Shown here: piece after piece, positions 12,224 through 23,400 of the stretch
Layout of the letters: the number at the start of each line of letters is the position of its first letter
Numbering within the stretch: the first letter of the stretch is position 1
Assembly: GCA_963969365.1 (NCBI GenBank)
Contig: OZ017760.1
Coordinates: 1,798,001 to 1,862,000 of the forward strand
DNA from: Asterochloris sp. CNOR1
Lineage: Eukaryota; Chlorophyta; Trebouxiophyceae; Trebouxiales; Trebouxiaceae
DNA: 64,000 nt
Direction of reading: 5' to 3'
Translations under genes and position numbers: made by a program
The notes under the pieces: model-generated
Told to the model about the DNA's origin: nothing
Seen by the model: only the letters and a program-made list of their open reading frames with translations
The model's database searches: none

Positions 12224-12507
12224 GCTAGGGGTATTTCACACTGGCATCAGAGCAGGTGCGCGACAAGCGTGCAACAAGGTGCAATCACCTGAGAGCTCTT
12301 TTTCTCTTCCTGAAGCCATATCTCATGTTGAGGTTTCCACAGTCCTCTCTGCCCTCGGAACACGTCTTCTCCTGGGCTGGGGCACTGCTAAAGCAGCGGC
12401 AAAAAGTGGGCGAGTTGTGACCAATGAGAACAGTGTGAAATGCCACTGTGCCCGGCCTGAATGGGAGTTTTTTATTTCGGCGGTTCCTCGGGAACCCCGG
12501 CAGCTGC
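12224..12507. promoter_or_regulatory. Short bidirectional promoter region (sirtuin / JmjC gene)
   Basis: 284 bp separate the modelled start codons of the divergent sirtuin (12223, minus) and the JmjC protein (12508, plus), so both promoters and 5' UTRs must lie here or overlap the genes. A short upstream ORF (ATG CCA ... TGA, about 12438-12458) precedes the JmjC start. No TATA box is obvious. The call rests only on geometry. Confidence 0.55.
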
Positions 12508-15500
12508 ATGGGGCCAGGCGCAGTTGCAGGAGCCTACAATACAGAGAGGATTCCCACCAAGCAGGAGGAGCCTCTCAACCAGAGGCAAATAGTTGATAGC
12601 ACTCTTCCCTCATCTCCCAAGCGCAAGGCGCGCACAGGCATTGAAGCCCTGCCATGCTGCAAGCGGCAGGCCGTAGAGAGTGTTACGCTGTTAGCAAGGA
12701 CAGGCATGCAGGATGGAGGCTCGCAGCATGCCCGCTGCGAGCAGCCTGAGCGTCTTCAGCAGGACGCCCAAGCTACTCAGCTGCTGGCAAAGGGATCTGC
12801 AGGACAGGCTCCACAGCTGGATCCCATCGCACCTCCAGCAGACTGCCCAGTGGCCGCGCCTGCCTCTGAAGAGCACTTGAGGTGAGCTGGTGCCGTGCAC
12901 AGCAGGCAGCAAGTGTGTTGGTTTTGTGCGCAATCATGTTTGCTTGCTATGGTCGCCGGCCCTTCATAACGAAGCACCATCTGGACCACAGTGCTGCTTG
13001 CCCAGCCAGCCAGTCGCAGATACAGAACACATGGTCCGTGGGGCCACGCGGATGACACTCGTGCGGCATGCCCTGCAGCCTCGTGGAGCGAGCGATCCGC
13101 AAAGCAAAGCGTGCCGCAAGGAGCGAGCTCAGTGTGACGAAGGGAGAGTGGTGAGCTCAGGGCATGTGCAGTGCTTGCATGCATGGACATCAGCTGGGTG
13201 CTTAAATCCAGCCACTTCACGAGCTGGTAGGTTAGGCAGCTGCTGTGTTGTTCACTGACCGACATCTGAGCCTGATACTGCAGGAAACAGCATGGCTATG
13301 CTCAAACCAATATCCTCAGTGTGGAGCATGTGCAGGACACAGTACCCCGCATCAATTGCCAGGTGAGCCTGGCTGCCTGGCGCTTGGCAGCTGATCATCT
13401 TCATGGCTGTCCTGCAGCATGATACAGCAGGCTAGCATGTACCCGAATGTGCTGCTGCCTCTGAAGCACTTCAAACCCTCTTGCTGAGTGCAGCCCTGAA
13501 CCGACAATAGTCCCCTCACTGCTGCAGGAGGTGTCTCAAGTGGAATTTGTTGAGCGCTTTGAGCGCCCCCGCATCCCAGTGGTCATCACAAATCTCCAGG
13601 AAGGGTGGCCGGCACAGGAATTGTGGACTCCGCAGCGCCTGTTGGAGCGCTTCGGAGACCACAAGTTCAAGGTCTGCTGTCACTCATTGCATTTGGGGGT
13701 TGGTCGCGAAGATGACACAGCGACTGCTGCACACTTCTGCAAATGTGAGTCAGTGCCTGCCCCAGTTTGAAGCACACCTGGGCATTGAACAACTGCACTG
13801 CTGAGGAGCACAGCACCCGGCCATACTGCATCCGCATGCATCACTGAACGCATCTGCCATAAATGATACAATGCCTCCTGGGCCAGTGAGGTATGACCTT
13901 GCAGCATTGCTGGGACCTGTGAACAGGCCTACCTGCCTGCCCGGCTTGATGAGCTAATCACCAGCTCTGTTTGCACTCTGCACACTCTGTATGCAGTGTA
14001 GGTCGGGGCTGACGACGAGGGGTATGCTGTGCGCCTGAGGATGAAGCATTTCCTGGAGTACCTGGCAGACCCAGAGCACCAGCAGGACGACAGCCCTATG
14101 TACATCTTTGATGGGACCTTTGGGGACAGGTGTGCTGCCCTGCAGACTGCTACCTCGGATCAACTCACGAGCTTGCTTTCTTTGTCGGTGCCTGTGATGT
14201 CTGCGCTGTTATTCAAGGTGGATGGACTTGGCGCCATACACAGGCATGGTCCAAATTCATTGAGCCAGCGCGGGCAGCTGCTCCTGGGTACCTGAGTGCA
14301 TGTGCTCGACCTACTGGAGCACCAGGGAGCAGGGATGTCGAGCATTGTGTCCTGTGCTTTGACTGGCAGCCTGTCCCTGCTCTGCTGTAGGAGAGGCAGC
14401 CGGGCAATGCGCAGGGACTACAAGTTGCATGAGTGGTTCAGGGAAGACCTGATGAGGCATGCTGGCAAGCACAGGAGGCCGCCGCATAGGCAAGTTGGGC
14501 CTTGGCCATCACCCGCAAGCACCTGCTCCATTCATGTTGTTGAGTCCGTCCACCATGCCGAGCGTGCTGCCTGAGCTGCTTAGCTTCTGCGTCTCCCTCC
14601 CACCGAAGCAGGCAGGCTGCGCATCAAAGCTTGCACACTCTTTACCCAGATATTTTTATGTCTGGCATGAGCTGAAGTCTGACCAAGGTCCTTTGCCTGG
14701 CAGGTGGTTTGTCATGGGGCCGGCCAGGAGCGGCAGCGGGCTCCATGTTGACCCCCTTGCAACTGCAGCCTGGAACGCACTGCTACAGGTGAGCAGCTTG
14801 TGAGGCAGGAGCCTCTCAAACTGAACCGGCTTGTACAATTTCTGAAGAACGCAATGTCTTTCATGATCACCACTTCTGGCCGGTCAGCAAAGTTTCGCGA
14901 TGCCGGCGTGCCGTCAGCGCCTGAGTCAGCACTCCTCAGCCCACACTTGTGTGCAGGGTCACAAGCGTTGGGTGCTCTTTCCGCCAGGCACGCCCCGCCA
15001 CCTGGTGCTGCCGCATCTGCCTGGGCTGGAGCGAGAGGCAGTCAGCTGGTTCTCCAGGATTCACCCCCTCACCCAGCAGCCAGAGTGGCCCACAGCCCGG
15101 CCCATAGAGATCGTACAGGTAAGGCTGCTGCCTGATGCAGCTAGTTGCTGCTCACACTTTGCTTAGCCTGCATCTTTACATGGGTGGGAACAATGCAGCT
15201 TGGTCAAAGGCTGAGGCCAGCCACTTAACCTCAGTGTCAGGGAGCGTCAGGACCTCTAAGCATGTGCGCAGCATGATCTTACTGCCTTTGCAACCGTCAG
15301 TCGCACCTGCAACTACATGGCTGCTGGGGTGCTGCCTGGCTGCTCGGGCTTGGCTGGGTGCAGCAGCATCACCTGCGCAGCATCTGTGCACAAGAAGCGC
15401 GTGAGCTGACTTGCGCATGCTGCAGGGGCCCGGCGAGACAGTGTTCGTGCCAGGAGGCTGGTGGCACTGTGTGCTCAACCTGGACCTGACAGTTGCCATT

Positions 15501-16218
15501 ACCCATAACTATGCCAGCTCAGCCAATTTCCCAGCGGTGAGAGGGATTGATGATGAATGCAGATTGTCTGCATATGAATGGTTGGGATCTGCTGTGCTAT
15601 ATGACATCATGGGTGCTGGGTCCTGCAACTGCCCGCAGCTGCCTGTCACTACATTCGCTTTCCAGCAGCCTGCACCAGTAAAGGGTCTCACCTTGTCATC
15701 TGTGTCAGAAGTTGAGCAGTGTGCCCCTGCATGCTAGATGCTTCCTCGTCGACCACCATTAAGCAGCGCTGATCCCACCCCAGACATTCACTGTAATTTG
15801 GTCGATGTCATGCTTGCAAGGTCCATTGTAAAACCCAGCCGAGGGCTTGCTATTCCCCCACATGCAGGTCTGGCGGCATACCAGGAGGGCCAGGCCCAAG
15901 ATGAGCGCCAGGTGGCTGACAGTGCTGAGACAGGAGCTCCCAGAGCTGGCTTGCATTGCAGAAGGCATCTCACAGCGCCAAGAGGAGGTGTCAGCCTCCT
16001 CATCATCCAGCAGCAGCAGCAGTAGCAGCAGCAGTAGCTCCTCATCCAGCAGCAGCTCCAGCACAGATGATGAGGCAGGCACCAACAAACCTCCCACCCG
16101 GCACGCTGTGGCCAGAGAGGCACAGGCTCCCACTCAGGTTTCCTGCCAGGAAGCTGGTGGCCCCAGAGACACACAGGGCCCTTTTGACAACACCGAACAC
16201 CAAACCTCCCTCCAATGA
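12508..16218 (+). CDS. JMJD6-type JmjC 2-oxoglutarate/Fe(II) oxygenase
   Basis: Nine exons: 12508-12881, 13284-13362, 13528-13671, 14002-14129, 14391-14489, 14704-14788, 14957-15118, 15426-15536 and 15868-16218; 510 residues. The JMJD6 signature is continuous: [94 protein letters not shown]. The iron triad is His289, Asp291 and His371. Family role: nuclear lysyl hydroxylase, also reported as an arginine demethylase, acting on histones and splicing factors. The C-terminus has a run of 22 serines before an acidic segment, recalling the poly-Ser tract of animal JMJD6. The intron after 14489 has a GC donor (CATAG|GCAAGT); the protein motif requires it. The N-terminal 124 residues are low complexity with a basic SPKRKAR motif. 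The start is the first ATG in frame. Confidence 0.9.
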
Positions 16219-16398
16219 AAAGGATTTGGCTGCCACTGCTGAGCCCACAGCTGTTCTCCCCCAAAAATGCAGGTCGCACTTCCAGAGCTGCGGCGGCCTA
16301 TCTAGCAGGGAGCTGAGCCAGGCCGGCTTCCAACTGATCGCTTTAAAGCAAAAAAGCAGTGACCTTTAACCCTCATCAGCTGAGCAGCTCCAGTCAAC

Positions 16399-19306
16399 AT
16401 GCCTGGCACAGAGCCACATACAACGGTGCTGGTGGCAGGGGCTGCAGGCTCTCTAGGGCACCGCATTGCCGCTGCCCTTGCCATGAAGCCTAATGTGACA
16501 GTCAAGGCCTTGGTTCGCCCAGCTTCTGCTACCACATCAGATGAGAGGGACCTGAGGGTGGCTGGTCTGTCAAAGATGGGCGTCGAGCTGGTGAGCTGCA
16601 GCCACCATGAAATGGGGAATTCGCTCTACTGTCGCATTCATGTACTTTGCCACTCAGCAAAATTTCCAATCCTGCAGAGCACAGCAAACCAATGTAGCTG
16701 TTTGCAGCACATGCCAAGCATTGATGTACATTGCTGATGCATGCATCTGCCTGATGCCTGAGATCATCTCTTAGTATCCCTAAGATCATCTCAGGTAGCC
16801 TGAGCATGTAGCATGCCACTGCAGCAAACAGAGGTTCGCGTCTCAAGCAGGGCAGCCACAACTCAACTGCTACTGGTCACGTGCAGGTCACCGGCGATGT
16901 GAATCACACACATTCCCTGCCAAAGGCTGTGCAAGGAGTAGATGTGGTGGTCTCAGCATTGCAGGTCAGCTCAACATGCCGCTCCCGATCAATTCCCCAC
17001 CGAACAAGCTCCCCGGGTGCTGGGTTCCTGCTTTCTGCTGGGCAGTGGCAGCTGCAGACCTCATGCCATTGAAGGGAATTTAGATGAAGAGTGGCATTGT
17101 TTCGTGGTCAGTCGCGCTTCACAGGTCATGGAGCGCCATCCAAATATATTTCAGGATGATGCTAGTCATTGCCTGGGGCTGCTATGGCGCCTTGAAGCCA
17201 GTGGGCTCCATGGGCAGCACTGGGTGCTTGCTGGTGATGTCTGTGCTCCACAACCCCCAGACACCGTTGTGCATAGCATGCGTAGCCAGACCAACCTTCT
17301 GAAGGCGGCTGAGGCCAGCGGTGCAAGCAGCTGGATTTGCTGCGTGAGAAGAAGCCCTCAGACAACACTGTGTAGAACCCAACTGACCTGCTGCAGGCAG
17401 CCCAGGCAGCACAGAGCAGGCTGGAAGTCTTTTCTGTATGCTCATACTGCTGACCCTCCCAGATGCTGTGCCCCTGCCCGCAGCCCTCGTGACAGCTGGC
17501 TTGGCCACCCCATTGTCTGTGTCACACCCACAGGGACCCCCAGACATGATCGTGTATGGGCAGACCAACCTGCTGAAGGCCGCCCAGGAAGCCGGGGTGA
17601 AGAAATTCATTCCCTCAACCTTCAGCCTCAACATGTTCAACATCCCAGAAGGGGAGCACCCCTTCTTGGACTCCAGGCTGAAGTTTGCCAAGATTCTGGA
17701 GAAGAGTGGGATGCCGCATGTACACATCCTGAATGGTGGGTGGCTGCCTGGGTTTTGCCGTTTCTGTCACCCAGGGGAGTGCGATATCGGAGGATGAAGT
17801 CTGCTGCATGTGCATACACAGTATTTGTCATGCCCTTACATCTGCAGTGTTCATGGGAGCTCGAGGAGGCAGCTAGCTGTCGGCGAGCTGCCAAACCTGT
17901 ATATCTCGCTCTTGTGAGGCGTTCATGCTGCGGCCGTACAGTTAGAGGTGATGTCCTGCAGGTGGAAGCCAATGCTGCCAGGTGCTTGGCAGAGGCGCCA
18001 TGGGTGTTGCGGCTCTTGCCCTGCATGCTACCTTGAGGTGCCATCTGCCCTGACCCGCCTCTGTGCGACATCTCTTGCAGCAGGTTGTCAGAATGGCATG
18101 TTTGCTTGCTAAAATCTTTCACCACTGTGCCCTGCAGGGTGCTTCACAGAGACCTTCTGGGGTTTCCTGTCAGTCTTCCACAAGGATGGCCCCTCCTTGC
18201 AGTACTGGGGGGATGGCGAGAAGGTGTTTGATGTCACCACGTTCGATGACACAGCGCGGTACACAGCAGAGGCAGCCCTGCGGGAGGATATTACAGGGGT
18301 GCTCGAGGTGACCCTGTGGGATTGCTGGCATCATCACACATGCATATTGAACCTCAAGGCGCCCGTCTGCTAAGCAGGGAGTGAGACATGATGCCATGCG
18401 CAGGACTGGCAGCTCTGCTAACTGGTCATCACACAGGTGCTTGAGGTGGCCGTGCATCATTACATATGCAGACTTGCGGAGCATGGAGATGATGCCAGGC
18501 AAAGTGAACAACAATGCACAATGCACAGGAGAGGCTGGCATGTGTGTCGACATCACAAGGGGTGCTTGAGATGGGCCTGCCTGCTATGTAGCCTCCCTGG
18601 TGAATAGGCCTTCAGGATTTCTGCTGGACAGGCTGCTAGCAACAGGCCCCACCTGTCCTGGCATCTCAACCCTCAGGCCCACCGGCTGGCTGTGCCGTGC
18701 CCTGCCTGCAGGCCAGGCACACCTGCATGTGGCATTAGGCAGTATGAGGTGCCTGCCTCCTGCAGATTCGCTCAGCTTACTTTCCTTGTTCTGCAGGTGT
18801 CTGGCGAGGCATTGTCCTTCAAGCAGGCAGCCCAGGCCTTCAGGGAGGTCAAGGGAGAGATCAAGGTACAGCTGCTGTCATACGCATCTGCGTTTGGCCC
18901 ATAAGCATTTGGGTAGCCTGTCTTGGGCAGCAGGTGGAAGCCCATGGCCTCAGGGTAGGCGATGACAATGCTGCAACACACCTCAGCTGACTTTTGCTGC
19001 TTTCTTAATGGGGCAGCCAGCAGGGTTCGAGAGCTGCTGCTCGCTGGAGTAAGGTGGTTGGTGTTGGATTTCCTGCAGGAGATCTCCCTGGGAGGCATTG
19101 AGGACCTGAAAAGGACAATTCAGCAGCGGCAGCGACAGGATCCCAGCAACTGGGCCGCATACATGCCCCTGAAATATCTCCTGCCCATGGTGGACGGCAG
19201 GGGCAAGCTTGAGAACATCGGCAATAACAGATTTCCTAACATTAAGCCCATCAGCATGCGTGACTACCTCCACAAGGTGGGGGACTTGCCAGAGCCAGGC
19301 TATTAG
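16399..19306 (+). CDS. NmrA / isoflavone-reductase-like NAD(P)-binding protein
   Basis: Six exons in phase: 16399-16590, 16887-16964, 17534-17735, 18138-18307, 18797-18865 and 19079-19306; 312 residues, the usual length for this atypical short-chain dehydrogenase family. The N-terminal Rossmann motif is VLVAGAAGSLGHRIA (GxxGxxG type). It is followed by VKALVRP (NADPH phosphate-binding region), GDVNHTHSLPKAVQGVDVVV, TNLLKAAQEAGVKKFIPSTF and FAKILEKSG. Known members are NADPH-dependent phenylpropanoid or isoflavone reductases or NmrA-like redox sensors; the actual substrate here cannot be told. No transit peptide is evident, so it is probably cytosolic. Intron 2 (16965-17533) contains two decayed copies of the start of exon 3. 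Confidence 0.87.
17250..17415 (+). repeat. Two decayed copies of the exon-3 start inside intron 2 of the NmrA gene
   Basis: The real exon 3 opens (17528 on) with CACAGGGACCCCCAGACATG and continues with GGGCAGACCAACCTGCTGAA. A copy at about 17250-17335 keeps ACCCCCAGACA and CCAGACCAACCTTCTGAAGG at the same spacing. A third at about 17362-17415 keeps CAGACAACACTGTGTAGAAC followed by CTGACCTGCTGCAGGCAGCC. Both are out of use: they carry frame-breaking changes. Confidence 0.7.
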
Positions 19307-19730
19307 TGTTTCCAAACATGGTCATTCTGCAAAGCTCAGCCCAGTGCTAGGCTGCCTGTGCGAAAGTGGCAAGCATACAGAGAGACCCCCGTCCCTGATA
19401 TCCTGGAGGCCCCTGGAGCAGAACTGCAATGACAAGGGCAGGGTTCAATGGAACCTTGCACACTTTGAACCACCTCAAGCAACACTGCCACTCTGCTAAA
19501 GTCTCCAATACTCAGTGAAATGCATGTGAAAGTAAGTGTCCAGGAAGGCTTCCAACCAGGAGTTCTGAGTCTGCCAAAGGGCTGGACCTTTGAACTGCTA
19601 AGTGTGCCTGCTGGCGGGTGAATGCGTATCCTGATCACCTTCTGTTCTTGGAGCTTGAAGGTGGGTGGAGCGCCTCATCATTGTTGGCTGCGTAGCCCCA
19701 GGCAGATGACTCAAGCTGTTGAAGAGCTCA

Positions 19731-20136
19731 CTAGGGCTCTGGCTTCTTGCTAATTTCTGCAGCCTGTGGCCTGCTCAATGCCCAACCTGCTGCAATAAGG
19801 CCAGTCAGCAGTGCGAGGGAATACCCATAGCGGCTGCAGCCAGAGAACAGAGACCCTTAGCAGCAGCACTTGACAAATGCTGCAGCTGTAGCGGATGGTT
19901 CAGTCAACTCACCTGTATGGGTGCGTTCTGTTTGCCTGCAGTGCCCATCACAGCAGTGATCAACAAGTCGTGGGTAGAGCTTGTCAGAGCGTGGCCCCAA
20001 ACACACATAGCCCACTCACATAGAGCCACTGCTCCTTTAGAGTAGGGGGTACATAGCCAGGGGGGACAGTGAATGGCTTGTGGGGTGCCTCAGCCGCAAA
20101 TTGCCCCTTGGAAGGCTGACTGGGCTGCTCAGGCAT
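19731..20136 (-). CDS. Small single-pass membrane protein, 80 residues
   Basis: Three exons join in phase: 20136-20020, 19935-19913 (a 23-nt microexon) and 19833-19731, ending TAG. The N-terminal 39 residues are hydrophilic and Pro/Gln-rich, then FTVPPGYVPPTLKEQWLY; a single hydrophobic segment RYGYSLALLTGLIAAGWAL follows; the C-terminus is short and charged (EISKKPEP). I do not recognise the family. The size and shape resemble small accessory subunits or assembly factors of organelle inner-membrane complexes, but that is inference. The ATG at 20136 is the first in frame after a stop-containing stretch; an upstream exon cannot be excluded. It lies tail-to-tail with the NmrA gene and head-to-head with the auxilin-like gene (338 bp between start codons). 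Confidence 0.68.
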
Positions 20137-20474
20137 TGACCCACTACTTGTAGTACTTTGTGAACCAGCAACACCTTGAGAGTCCAGATGCAGTCTGTAC
20201 CCTGTCAAGCTGACCGGGCATTGGCAGAGGCTGACTGCAAGCTTTCTGAGTCAGTGATGTAGGAATTCTAAAGCAGTTTTCAGAGTTCGCAGATGTAGCG
20301 CAGGTCAGAAGCCAGCTCCCACCATCAGATGCAACTCTGATTTCCTCCAATCTCATATATATGGCTTAGCATTATTCATACTCCTGACAGTGTATTTGGC
20401 TCAGCTGGCCAGCACCTGCAGGCTCTTGAACGCTCATCGAAGGCCCATCAGCCTGATTGGCTGCCCTGGGAACT

Positions 20475-23400
20475 ATGAACAGAGGCAAGCCGGACCCCAT
20501 GCAGGGGCTGTTGTCCTCAGTTGGCGGCATCGATGCCAACCTGTTCAACAAGCCCAGCATGGCGCAGATGAAGAAGTCTCAGGGTACGCAAGGCAGGTTG
20601 CACCTGTACGACTCTGCATCTTCGGATTGGATAACATGGGGGCACTATGACGCTGCTCACATGTGCTCGCACAGTCAGGACACATCTGTATGCTGCCTGG
20701 GCCTGCTGCTTGTCGCTTGGGATTCTGAGCTGTTGAGCTGGTTATGCAATGGCTCTGCAAAGTGGCAGGGTGCAGGCACATTGTAATGAGGTGGTGCTAT
20801 CTATGAACTGCTGTCATCACACAGGCACCAGCCGCAGGGCTGCTTCAGGGGAGTCTCGTCCCAGCAGTGATCCGGGGACAGTGTTGCAGAAGCAGATGTT
20901 TGATGCTGAGACGATGCAGTACTGCTGAAGTGTTGCCATTGCGCAGGCACTGGCAGCAAGGCTGCTTCGGGAACAGCCTCGCCACAGCAGTCCGCTGCCA
21001 GCCCCCAAGCCATACCGGCGCCGTCTCAAACTTCCGGGACTACGCAGTATGGGCGGCCACAACAGCCAGCTGCCCGGTCTGGAGCTGCAGAGCAGCCAGG
21101 TGCAGGGACGGCGTCAGGCTCAAAGAGCCAGGGTGAGCTAGTGCACAGCACTGTGCATCTTGCAGCGGAGGTAGACTTTCTGGGCATGTTCGAGAGCACA
21201 TAAGGCCCTGCAACGCACCTGTTCAAGCAATAGTCATGTGTGAGGACCTGCATTAACGGCCACCTGGACAACTTTGAGCTGCAGAGCGCCTAAGTGCGGG
21301 CACGGGGTCAGGCTCACCCACCTTTTACTGTGAAGTGCATGACCCATGCTGCAGATGTGAACTGTTGTAAAAGCAATGTTCACCGCCTGCTGTAGCACCT
21401 GAGCTCCCCGCAAGCTGCATTTGACTCAGCTGCCTGCGCTGCAGGTCTGGGCTTCCTGGACAGCGACTTTGACCGCCTGTTTGGTGGGGCTGCCAAGCCG
21501 CAGGCAGCCAGCATGTCCAACTCAGCAGCTGCCTCTCCCATGGTCACGTCCCGGGCTGCCAGCAATGAGCTGGAGGTCAATGACCATGATTTTCTGGGCA
21601 GTTTCAGCAGCAGCAGGTGAAAACAATCTGGGCTCGGTGTATTCAGTCGTGGCTCGGTTGTCGTGACATTGTCCTTGCAGGCCTTCTCAGTGTTCTTGCA
21701 GCTTCAGTGGGAGGTGCCTGGCGGTGCACCGGACAGCAGTATTCACACAGTTCTGACTTGTGGCACTTGTCGCTGCACCTGTGTAGCCCATGTCGATGCC
21801 TGCTGCTGCTGATTCTGTGTCCACTGTCTGTCCATGTCCCTTGCATGCTGGTCCTGATTCTGTGCCCATGTTTTGCGTGCAGGTCTGCAGGCCCACCCTC
21901 TCAGCCCCAGAGGGCCCCCCAGCCACGCTCGCGGCAGGCAGCAGACCCCTTTGCAGACAGTGGCAGTTTGCAGGCTGTCCCAGCACACCAGCAGCCTGCA
22001 GACCCCTTTGCGGAGCCAGGGAGCAGCATGCCTGCCAGGCAGGTCCCTGGCCAGCAGGCAGGCACAGACGACTTCCTGGACATGTTCCAGGGGGCTGCTG
22101 CAGCGCCTTCAGGCGCAAGACCTGGGGCTGCAGCTGCCCCCACTGGGGGCGGAGATGATGACCTTCTGGGGGGCTTTGCAGGGAGCTTGGGTGAGTCCTG
22201 ACTGCTGTGATTGGAGAGCGTCTAGGAAACCATTACCTTGCCACCACAGCAGCGGGCCACATGATGAAGTCGCTGTTGTCACATGTGTCAGACACCTCAG
22301 CCGCAGGGGTGCAATGATGAGGGCCTTTGCAGGGAGCCTGGGTGAGTCATGGGCTTCATGTCACACATGTCCTGGACCTGAGTCAGAGCAGCACAGAGTG
22401 GCAGACGGGATGTATGGCCATTTGCTAATAGACCTTGCAGCCAGAATGATGGTTCGCCTATTGAAAATCACTGCAGCTGTGCTTCCTGTCTCCTCTAACT
22501 ACACTAGGGCTGTCTGCAGGACTGCCTTCCTGGCACAGGCCTTCCTCAGATGTGCAGGCTCTGCTTGCAGACGTGCTGGCTTCCCTCAAATGTGGATGTG
22601 AAGTCTGCTGCTGAGAGCTTCTGCATCCCTTGTGTGCAGGGGTGACGCGGCATGAGCCTCCCCAGATAGCAGGCCGCCATGCAGGCCCAGTGCCCAGCGT
22701 TGGCAGCGCAGATGACCTGGCAGCCTTTGCCTCTGGGCAGGGCCTGCCAGAGAGGGCAGCCAGCTCAGGTGGCCAGGTGTGCGCTCACGCATCAACCCCC
22801 CCTGACCATCAGTGTGCTTGTGAAAATCTGCTGCCACCCTTTTGCCAGTGGGCCAACTTTGCCAGAGGCCAGCCAGCCTGGGTGACAAGGTGCGGAGGTA
22901 CAGGAGAGGCTGACACCTGCAGGTGCCAGGCAGGGCAAGTCTCAGCTGGTCCTGTTGGCCACGTGTCACCAAAAGCACAGGGAACGGCTGCCCTGTGATG
23001 TGCCTCAGACGCTGCAGGCTGTAAACGTCATCCTACACCTTGCCACGTGGATGCCTGTGCAGCTCAGATGCGGTGTCTGTGACTACCCCAGTGCTGTACA
23101 GAGCTGCTTTTGCGGCCTAGGCCGTGATGTCCTGCTCAACCGTGCTCTCCCTTGTGCAGGCAAGCCCTGGAGGAGCCAGCTTGCGGGAGGCAAAGATTTC
23201 CGGGCTGGGGCAGCCACGCGCCTCTGCTGTCAGCCTAGACAGCACCACTGCTGTGCAGGTGGGCGGTGCAGCATTGCTCTGCCCACTCCTGAGCCCCAGC
23301 TTTCCAATCTCCATGTGTAGCTGTGCCCCGGATCACTGCAATTACCTTGCCTGGTCACCAGAGACGACGTCAGTGCACGCAGGATATGCCCTGCTTGTTC

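Noticed and set aside
15788-16279. Minus-strand frame with long Leu or Cys runs
   Set aside because: Antisense of the poly-serine codons of the JmjC gene.
16942-18036. Long plus-strand open frame of 364 codons across the NmrA gene
   Set aside because: It runs through introns and in the wrong frame of exon 3; the spliced model keeps the family motifs and normal length.
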